From an uncultured Aquimarina sp. (GTDB taxonomy: Bacteria > Bacteroidota > Bacteroidia > Flavobacteriales > Flavobacteriaceae): a stretch of DNA of 64,000 bases. Under the pieces are notes generated by a model. The model was not told where the DNA came from and made no database searches. It saw only the letters and a program-made list of their open reading frames with translations. The position numbers and the translations under genes are program-made. Positions 36,442-42,743 of the stretch are shown in pieces (within the stretch, counting starts at the first letter, position 1; every line of letters starts with the position of its first letter). The DNA lies in assembly GCA_947498455.1 (NCBI GenBank), contig CANMKK010000005.1:124001-188000 (forward strand), written 5' to 3'.

Positions 36442-36807
36442 TTGAAACTACTTAATTTAAAATTTTATCTGACTGCTATAGTTATTAATAGTATTCCATT
36501 ACTATTAAGTAGAATGAATTGTTCTGGTGAAAGCTGTATTGCTATTTTTATAACATTTGGTTATTGGATATTATGGTCAATAGCATATCTCCCTTATTTA
36601 TTAATCGAAACAAAAGTTATTAAATCTAAGGCAGAAAGAGTTTCAATATTTTACCTACCATCTCTTATTGCATTAATATTGTTATTACTTTCAAACTTTG
36701 ATATGTTTAAAATAAATTTTTTATTATTAGTAACATTAGTAATACCCAATCTCATTTTACAATTATTTTTCGATTTTTACTATCGAAAAAAAAATCATTT
36801 TATCTAA
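36442..36807 (+). CDS. Small multi-pass membrane protein, unknown
   Basis: The ORF gives 121 aa with four hydrophobic segments (KFYLTAIVINSIPLLL, IAIFITFGYWILWSIAYLPYLL, SIFYLPSLIALILLLL, FLLLVTLVIPNLILQLFF) and a basic tail. The only start that keeps the first segment is TTG 36442, preceded by AGAAAA. I do not recognise a family. It lies 23 bases after recF and 90 before a lipoprotein gene, so it may be cotranscribed. Confidence 0.5.
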   Translation: MKLLNLKFYLTAIVINSIPLLLSRMNCSGESCIAIFITFGYWILWSIAYLPYLLIETKVIKSKAERVSIFYLPSLIALILLLLSNFDMFKINFLLLVTLVIPNLILQLFFDFYYRKKNHFI

Positions 36808-36896
36808 ATAGAAATAAGTAACGATCAAATATTAGTTTTATCCGAAACACGTCTGTATTTAACATTAAAAAAAATCTTAAAAATATACTAAAGTTG

Positions 36897-37310
36897 ATGA
36901 AAAAAAAGTCCCTCTATATATTATTTCTAGTAATAGTTTCTTGCTCAAAACCGAATCCCCTAGATTACATTCAACATATAAGTGGATACTGGGAAATAGA
37001 AAAAGTTGTACTAGCAGACGGAACGGAAAAGTTATACAAATTTAATCAAAATATTGATTTTTTTGAAGTTCAGGAATTTTCTGGTATACGTAAAAAAGTA
37101 CAACCAAAATTGGATGGCAGTTTCATTGTTACTCAGGATATCAAAAACTTTTCCTTAGAAGTAGAAAACGACAGTTTGAGAATATATTACAAAACGCCTT
37201 TATCAAACTGGAAAGAAACCATTATTTCTGCAAAAGAAAACGAAATGATTATTAAAAATGAAACAGGAAATATTTACTTTTACAAACCTTATGAAAAGAT
37301 ACAATTATAA
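36897..37310 (+). CDS. Small lipoprotein, lipocalin-like candidate
   Basis: About 137 aa. The N-terminus MKKKSLYILFLVIVSCSKP has a lipobox ending in Cys, so the mature protein should be an acylated lipoprotein. The rest (ISGYWEIEKVVLADGTEKLYKF, ENDSLRIYYKTPLSNWKETI) suggests a small beta-barrel of lipocalin type. ATG 36897 is preferred over the TTG at 36894. The stop overlaps the start of the DUF721 gene (TAATG), so the two are coupled. Function unknown. Confidence 0.7.
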   Translation: MKKKSLYILFLVIVSCSKPNPLDYIQHISGYWEIEKVVLADGTEKLYKFNQNIDFFEVQEFSGIRKKVQPKLDGSFIVTQDIKNFSLEVENDSLRIYYKTPLSNWKETIISAKENEMIIKNETGNIYFYKPYEKIQL

Positions 37311-37606
37311 TGGCTAAACGGCATAATGAACATCAAAGTCTAAGTGACGCCCTCAAAGAGTTTGTCAGTGAAAACAAACTCCAAAAAGGCTTGGACAGAG
37401 TAGAGATACGCGATGTCTGGGAACAAATTATGGGACCTGCTATTAATAAATACACCAGAAACATAAAACTGGATAGAGATACATTATATGTAGAACTAAC
37501 ATCTTCTGTACTTAGAGAAGAGTTAAGCTATGGTATAGAAAAGATTATTATCAATCTAAACGAAACCATGGAAAGAGAAATTATAAAAAAATTAGTGCTC
37601 CGATAA
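37310..37606 (+). CDS. DUF721 (DciA-like) protein
   Basis: The 98-residue protein has the DUF721 pattern: LSDALKEFVSENKLQKGLDRVEIRDVWEQIMGPAINKYT in the first half and LYVELTSSVLREELSYG in the second. The related DciA proteins help load the replicative helicase in bacteria lacking DnaC. The position after recF agrees with a replication-associated role. Its ATG overlaps the upstream stop. The family is confident; the helicase-loader role is by extension from relatives. Confidence 0.85.
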   Translation: MAKRHNEHQSLSDALKEFVSENKLQKGLDRVEIRDVWEQIMGPAINKYTRNIKLDRDTLYVELTSSVLREELSYGIEKIIINLNETMEREIIKKLVLR

Positions 37607-37742
37607 TTATTATCAGCACATATTACCAATTACAATTATTACTATTATGTAAATACTTTTCTTAAATCTCACTAGTGTCCGAAAGTATGAATTAAAAAAA
37701 TTGCTGAAATTAGATTAAAATTCATAAAACATTAATACGTAA

Positions 37743-37775
37743 AGACCTGACAGGTTTTCAAAACCTGTCAGGTCT
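37743..37775. repeat. Dispersed 33-nt nested palindrome, copy 2
   Basis: Perfect 16-bp arms (37743-37758, 37760-37775) around C at 37759. It is the same element as 1988-2020 but with A/T exchanged at arm position 8 in both arms, so pairing is kept. It lies between two convergent genes (DUF721 and the PKD lipoprotein), a place where a bidirectional terminator would serve. Confidence 0.9.
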
Positions 37776-37820
37776 CACGTGAACTAGGAATCTTCAATCC
37801 TTACTGGGCATTACTGAATT

Positions 37821-39281
37821 TTATTCTATAATAACAATATCACAAAATTCGGTTCCGATTGGACAGGCAGAAGTTTCTGTTTTTATACATACTTGATGTG
37901 TACCAATATCAAATTGAAAAAATAAAGTATTATCTCCATTTACTCCTCCATCCTCTTTAATTATCTCTCCATTAATTACCCATTCGTAATTAATTGTAGT
38001 AATTCCTTCAAAATTTGCTGTAAAATTATAACCAGAAGTATTTCCCTCTTGTTCCATTGTAAAATTAAGATTAGGGCAGATTGGTGCTACCTCAATTTCT
38101 TTACAGAACTCAATTAATTCCTCACAAGATGGAATTAAAGCTTTTACACATACAGTATGTATTCCATAAGTAAGATCAGTTATAAGCTGATTATCCCCAT
38201 CTACTCCTCCATCTTCTTCCACAAGGTTATTATCTACATACCATTCATATTCAAAATCAGACATTCCATTAAAATCAGAAGAAAAAGTGTATTTTGATGT
38301 CCCTTGCTCTCTTTCATATTCAAAAAATAGTTCAGGACATAGAGAAGGAACTTCTACTCTTTTACAAAACTCAACTCCTTCAGGACAAACATCCGTTTCA
38401 GCTTTTATACAAACGTCATAAACTCCCGGAGTATCAAAACTGTGAAATAAAATATTATCACCCTGATTACCTCCATCAACTTCTACAAATTGATCCCCTA
38501 TAAACCAATTATATAAATCTGGAGTATTTTGGTTAGAAGAACTGGCTATAAATTTATACCCAAGATTAAAAGGATTCACTACTTCTGAAATAAATTCTAA
38601 TTCTGGACATTCCTTTTTACAAGATTCTATAATTCTATAAAATCCATAATACGTATTAATTTCTACAGAGTTAAACTCGGGAGCTACTAATACTAACAAT
38701 GGAAATTTAAACATTGGTTGATAATCTAAACCCTGACCGTTATAAAAATCTTGAAATTCCTGTTCGGTCGTAAAAACAACTTCTCTTTCATTAGAGTTTA
38801 TCAATGTAACGGGGTAATCCAACTTAAAACAACTTTTAAAAAAATGATCAAACTCATCTCTTACCGTATCGAATTGGCATTCCCTAAGCACTTCTAACAA
38901 TTCAGGTTCACTACTAATCAAAATTTGCTCATCACTACCCTTATACACTATACTAATTGGAAACTGAATTCCAGTAATATTAAAATTTGCACTCTGATTA
39001 GAAATTACTTCGACTAAACCGTTATAATCATCTAATCTAATACTCGAATCCGTGTTATAACCTAAACTAATAGGGTATATAAAACTAAAACATTGTAGAT
39101 TTTCATCAGAAAAATTATCTCCCGAATAAAATTCATCAAGAATTGTAACCACAGCTGTACTTGATACAATTGCATCTATAGTATCATCTTCTCCAAAAAA
39201 AGAATCATCATTGACGCAAGCGCATACTAACACTAGTGCAACTAATGTACAAAACCGTATATATCTGGTTAAACTGTTCAC
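37821..39281 (-). CDS. Surface lipoprotein with three Cys-rich PKD-like repeats
   Basis: About 486 aa from the proposed GTG start at 39281, giving a short lipoprotein signal peptide with lipobox LVCAC. Two units of the type CFSFIYPISL / CFKLDYPVTL follow, then three repeats of about 88 aa of pattern CP-x-L-x-F ... YEW-(I)NG ... VCIK(T)ET ... CP-x-G-x-(E/F)C, each with four Cys. The repeats carry a DGGxxGDN loop. An ATG at 39311 in the same frame lies upstream of the predicted -10 element and would not be in the mRNA. It is homologous in its repeats to the lipoprotein at 39566-41005. It probably binds a ligand or cell-surface partner. Confidence 0.8.
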   Translation of the reverse strand: MNSLTRYIRFCTLVALVLVCACVNDDSFFGEDDTIDAIVSSTAVVTILDEFYSGDNFSDENLQCFSFIYPISLGYNTDSSIRLDDYNGLVEVISNQSANFNITGIQFPISIVYKGSDEQILISSEPELLEVLRECQFDTVRDEFDHFFKSCFKLDYPVTLINSNEREVVFTTEQEFQDFYNGQGLDYQPMFKFPLLVLVAPEFNSVEINTYYGFYRIIESCKKECPELEFISEVVNPFNLGYKFIASSSNQNTPDLYNWFIGDQFVEVDGGNQGDNILFHSFDTPGVYDVCIKAETDVCPEGVEFCKRVEVPSLCPELFFEYEREQGTSKYTFSSDFNGMSDFEYEWYVDNNLVEEDGGVDGDNQLITDLTYGIHTVCVKALIPSCEELIEFCKEIEVAPICPNLNFTMEQEGNTSGYNFTANFEGITTINYEWVINGEIIKEDGGVNGDNTLFFQFDIGTHQVCIKTETSACPIGTEFCDIVIIE

Positions 39282-39302
39282 ATTACTTTTATCTATATAA
39301 GT

Positions 39303-39331
39303 AAAACGCATGAATATTATTTTACCCTACC
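39303..39331 (-). promoter_or_regulatory. ECF-type promoter of the 3-repeat lipoprotein gene
   Basis: On the minus strand GGTAGGGT (39324-39331), 15 bases, then CGTTTT (39303-39308). The same 29-base architecture occurs upstream of fecR and of the 5-repeat lipoprotein gene. Predicted transcription start near 39296, about 15 bases before GTG 39281. Confidence 0.8.
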
Positions 39332-39491
39332 TATCCTTTAAAATTAATTGCAAAATAACGTATATAATTTAAATGTAAATTAAAAAAGCTTTATTTAAGT
39401 ACTTTAACCTACTCAGATACCAAAACATGCATTGTTTTAATTATCAATTATACGATATACGGATGAGAATTTCGTAAGTCGTTTTATACAA

Positions 39492-39530
39492 TAAAAATTC
39501 CCTGAAAGTATGGCTATGCCTCCAGGGAAT
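39492..39530 (-). terminator. Terminator of the 5-repeat lipoprotein gene
   Basis: Eight-bp stem ATTCCCTG/CAGGGAAT (39497-39504 with 39523-39530) followed on the minus strand by a T-run from the A's at 39493-39497. It lies 36 bases after the stop codon of the gene at 39566. Confidence 0.7.
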
Positions 39531-39565
39531 CAACCTAATTGTTTAAACTAAACAAACCTAATTTT

Positions 39566-41005
39566 CTATTCTTCTATCACTAATGCTTTACAGTACATTA
39601 CACCTTCTGGGCAATTTGGTGTTTCCATAATGATACATATCTCATAAGTACCTACTCCAAATTGATAGTACAAATAATCATCTCTACTCTCGTTTCCTAA
39701 CTCTTCAGTATCTATAACATCTCCATTAATCATCCATTCGTACGAAACATCTTCTATACCATCAAAGCTAGCCCAAAAATTATAACCCGAAGTATCTCCT
39801 TCTTGTTCAACTTCAAAAAATAACTCAGGACACTCGGCAACATCACCTTCGATTTCAATTACCTTACAATAGAATGTTCCTTCTGGACAATCTGGAGTTT
39901 CTGTTTTTAGGCATACCTCATATACACCCGGCTCGAATTGATAGTAAAATCTATTATTGTCTCCAAAATTAGAATCATCAACAAACTCTCCATTAATGAA
40001 CCAGCCTAACCACTCATAATTATCCGCTCCTTCAAACTCTACTTGAAAATAATACGCTGGGTTATCTCCATCTTGCTCAGCAATAAATTTTAAATCAGGG
40101 CATTTATCCTCACCTACCCATATTTCTTTACAAAACAACACTCCATCTGGGCAATTTTCTGTAATAACTTTAAGGCATACCTCATACTTTCCTGGCTCGA
40201 ATTGACGTCTCAACACTCTATTTTCCTCGTTAGAATCTGTAGGGTTCTCCACAATTTCTCCATTTATATACCATCTTATTTCACTTACTTGATCTATTTC
40301 TGGTATGTCTGCTTCAAAAATATACCCTCTCTCTACTTCTGGATCTATTTCTTTTACAAAACGTATTTCAGGACAATCTTTATCAATTTCTTCTATTTCA
40401 ATTATTTTGCAATATGATGTTCCATTAGGACACTCTTCAGTTTCTGACTTGATACATACTTCATAGCTCCCCGGTTCTTTAAACTCCCAGAACAAATAAT
40501 TTTCATCATCAATACCTGTATCCTCTACCAACTCTCCATTAATATACCATCCAAAATGAGTCTGTTCCATACCTGGGAAATCAGCAATAAACTTGTAATG
40601 CGAAGGTTTTTCATACTGTCTAGCTTCAAAAAATAAATCCGGACACGGATTATTATCATCTACAACCACATTAATCTCTTTACATACTTCAATGGGACAA
40701 TCAACATCAGCAGCTTTTACACAGATAGTATATGTACCCGTTTCGAATCTATATTCGAAAACTTGATTCGCTATGTCATTAAGATTACCAGTATCTACAT
40801 CCTCACCATCAATAGACCAAGTTAACTGCACATCTTCAATACCTTCAAGTTGAGCGGCAAAACGATATACAGCACTTCCAGGCACATTATCAATATTAAT
40901 AGTTACATCTGGGCAGTCATCAAATTCATCATTTACTTCGCAAGAAGTAAAAACCAATACTAATGAAACAATCATTACATACCAAATTCTAAGTTTTTTC
41001 ATCAT
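39566..41005 (-). CDS. Surface lipoprotein with five Cys-rich PKD-like repeats
   Basis: The 479-residue protein starts MMKKLRIWYVMIVSLVLVFTSC, a lipoprotein signal with lipobox FTSC. The mature part is five tandem repeats of about 88-95 aa, each with pattern CP-(D/E)-(L/I)-x-F ... W-(Y/F)ING(E/D) ... YQFExG-x-YEVC(L/I)K ... CP-(E/D/N)G-x-x-(Y/F)CK-x-IEIE, four Cys per repeat. The fold is probably immunoglobulin/PKD-like with two disulfides per repeat. The last repeat closely resembles that of the neighbouring lipoprotein. It is divergent from the ECF sigma gene and shares its predicted promoter type, so it is likely an outer-surface part of that signalling system. Confidence 0.82.
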   Translation of the reverse strand: MMKKLRIWYVMIVSLVLVFTSCEVNDEFDDCPDVTINIDNVPGSAVYRFAAQLEGIEDVQLTWSIDGEDVDTGNLNDIANQVFEYRFETGTYTICVKAADVDCPIEVCKEINVVVDDNNPCPDLFFEARQYEKPSHYKFIADFPGMEQTHFGWYINGELVEDTGIDDENYLFWEFKEPGSYEVCIKSETEECPNGTSYCKIIEIEEIDKDCPEIRFVKEIDPEVERGYIFEADIPEIDQVSEIRWYINGEIVENPTDSNEENRVLRRQFEPGKYEVCLKVITENCPDGVLFCKEIWVGEDKCPDLKFIAEQDGDNPAYYFQVEFEGADNYEWLGWFINGEFVDDSNFGDNNRFYYQFEPGVYEVCLKTETPDCPEGTFYCKVIEIEGDVAECPELFFEVEQEGDTSGYNFWASFDGIEDVSYEWMINGDVIDTEELGNESRDDYLYYQFGVGTYEICIIMETPNCPEGVMYCKALVIEE

Positions 41006-41070
41006 TCTATATTTTTAGGGTTATTATGTAATTATTTTTTTAGAGAAGCTTTCATTGTCCTCACAATACT

Positions 41071-41099
41071 AAAACGCACTACAAAAAGAACACCCTACC
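41071..41099 (-). promoter_or_regulatory. ECF-type promoter of the 5-repeat lipoprotein gene
   Basis: On the minus strand GGTAGGGT (41092-41099), 15 bases, CGTTTT (41071-41076), identical in both boxes and spacing to the elements at 39303-39331 and 41774-41802. Predicted leader to ATG 41005 is about 60 bases. Confidence 0.8.
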
Positions 41100-41129
41100 C
41101 CCAAACTCTTAAATTTTACTTTTTTGTTT

Positions 41130-41159
41130 TTGATCTCAACAAAAAAAAATCTAGCTTTG
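41130..41159 (+). promoter_or_regulatory. Housekeeping-type promoter of the ECF sigma gene
   Basis: TTG (41130-41132), exactly 19 bases, TAGCTTTG (41152-41159), a full match to the Bacteroidota consensus TTG-N19-TAnnTTTG. Predicted start near 41166, 13 bases before the ATG at 41179. Confidence 0.8.
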
Positions 41160-41178
41160 ACACTACATACCTCCTCAA

Positions 41179-41700
41179 ATGTCTGAGAATAAAAACTCTA
41201 CTTGTAATGAAAAAGTTTTTGATAATTTTTTCAAAAGTCATGCTAAACTTTTGAGAAACTATCTCTACTATAAGTTTGGTGATCTTGATCAAGCAGAAGA
41301 CCTTGTTCAAGAATCATTTATTAAACTATGGAATAACTGCGCTAAAGTACCAATAGACAAAGCCAAAAGCTATATATATACGTTAGCAACAAATCAAGGT
41401 ATCAGTATTGCACGCCATCAACAGGTAAAATTTAGATATGAAAATTACATTACACAACGTAAAAGCGACCTAACAAATGAAACTCCAGAATTCATAATTC
41501 TGGAAAAGGAATACATGGAAAAACTAAAAAATGCTATTGCGGATTTACCTGAACGACAAAGAGAGGTTTTTCTTCTAAGTAGGATAGATAAAAAAACATA
41601 TAGAGAAATTGCCGAATTATCCAATGTATCTATAAAAGCTATAGAGAAATTAATGCATAAAGCTCTAGTAACGTTAAGAAAGAAAATTGGAAATATTTAA
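41179..41700 (+). CDS. ECF RNA polymerase sigma factor, FecI-like
   Basis: The 173-residue protein has a region 2 (FDNFFKSHAKLLRNYLYYKFGDLDQAEDLVQESFIKLW) and a region 4 with helix-turn-helix (LPERQREVFLLSRIDKKTYREIAELSNVSIKAIEKLMHKALVTLRKKI), the two-domain plan of ECF sigma factors. A FecR gene and a TonB receptor with an STN domain follow, so this is a cell-surface signalling sigma factor released when the receptor binds its ligand. Its own gene has a housekeeping promoter, whereas fecR and both neighbouring lipoprotein genes share a different element that it probably recognises. Confidence 0.93.
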   Translation: MSENKNSTCNEKVFDNFFKSHAKLLRNYLYYKFGDLDQAEDLVQESFIKLWNNCAKVPIDKAKSYIYTLATNQGISIARHQQVKFRYENYITQRKSDLTNETPEFIILEKEYMEKLKNAIADLPERQREVFLLSRIDKKTYREIAELSNVSIKAIEKLMHKALVTLRKKIGNI

Positions 41701-41773
41701 TGAACGATAACTCTAATCATTTGGGCTTAATGATTATTATGATACATAATTTTATAAAAATAATGTTAAAAAA

Positions 41774-41802
41774 GGTAGGGTAATTCTTTATAAAAACGTT
41801 TT
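41774..41802 (+). promoter_or_regulatory. ECF-type promoter of the fecR-receptor operon
   Basis: GGTAGGGT (41774-41781), 15 bases, CGTTTT (41797-41802). Same element as at 39303-39331 and 41071-41099. Predicted start near 41809, 13 bases before the fecR ATG at 41822. Confidence 0.8.
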
Positions 41803-41821
41803 TAATATATAAGCACTTGTT

Positions 41822-42739
41822 ATGTTAGATGATAAAAAAGACGATATATTCTTATCCAGGTGGATAAACGACGAACTTTCTCCAGAGGAGCTTCGTGAGT
41901 TTCAATCACATCCTGAATACAAATATTATATGAAGATAATCACTGGTGCAGATGCTCTAGACTTACGTGATTACAACATAGATATGGCATTAGATACTAT
42001 TAAAACTAAAAATGATCATGTCCAGGATAAAACTACAAAACCAATAATCAAATTATGGCCATATGCTGCAGCAGCTGCATCAATTGCAATCATTATTGGT
42101 CTATTTATATTTACATCCACAGATACTACATTTACCACAGCTCATGGAGAACAGTTAGCTGTATTATTACCTGATGGTTCAGAAATGATACTTAATGCTA
42201 AATCTGATGCTAGTTTTAACAAAAAAAACTGGGACAGTAATAGAACTGTTTCCTTACATGGAGAAGCATATTTTAAAGTAAAAAAAGGAAGTAAATTTAC
42301 CGTTACCACTACGAATGGAAATGTTTCCGTATTAGGAACACAATTTAATGTACAGTCTCAGGGCTCTTATTTTGAAGCAGTGTGCTATGAAGGAAAGGTA
42401 AAAGTTACTCATAACAAGGACAGTAAAGTTCTTACTGCAGGAAAGGCATATCGAAATATTAAAAATGTAACTCCAGAATACTGGACATTTACAGATCAAG
42501 AACCTTCCTGGATTCATAATATTAGTTCTTTTAGAAGTGTTCCTCTATATTATGTATTTAATAAATTAGAACAACAATACAATATAAATATAGAAACTAA
42601 TGGTATAGATACTGCTGTTATTTATACTGGAACTTTCCCAAACAACAATAAAGAAGTTGCTCTTAAAACAGTTTTTAGTACCTTAGGTATACAATATCAA
42701 ATATCTGAAGATAATAAGACCGTGGTATTAGAAAAGTAA
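41822..42739 (+). CDS. FecR-family anti-sigma factor
   Basis: The 305-residue protein has a short cytoplasmic N-terminal region (FLSRWINDELSPEELREF, the sigma-binding part), one membrane helix (LWPYAAAAASIAIIIGLFIFTS, about 79-100), a periplasmic FecR domain (AHGEQLAVLLPDGSEMILNAKSDASF, VSLHGEAYFKV) and a C-terminal DUF4974-type segment (VPLYYVFNKLEQQYNINIET). It holds the ECF sigma factor inactive until the receptor's STN domain signals. It is transcribed from its own ECF-type promoter and the receptor gene follows after 4 bases. Confidence 0.93.
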   Translation: MLDDKKDDIFLSRWINDELSPEELREFQSHPEYKYYMKIITGADALDLRDYNIDMALDTIKTKNDHVQDKTTKPIIKLWPYAAAAASIAIIIGLFIFTSTDTTFTTAHGEQLAVLLPDGSEMILNAKSDASFNKKNWDSNRTVSLHGEAYFKVKKGSKFTVTTTNGNVSVLGTQFNVQSQGSYFEAVCYEGKVKVTHNKDSKVLTAGKAYRNIKNVTPEYWTFTDQEPSWIHNISSFRSVPLYYVFNKLEQQYNINIETNGIDTAVIYTGTFPNNNKEVALKTVFSTLGIQYQISEDNKTVVLEK

Positions 42740-42743
42740 AAGG

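Noticed and set aside
40202..40417. 71-aa + strand ORF inside the 5-repeat lipoprotein gene
   Set aside because: Antisense reading of a repetitive real gene; aromatic-rich with no independent signal.
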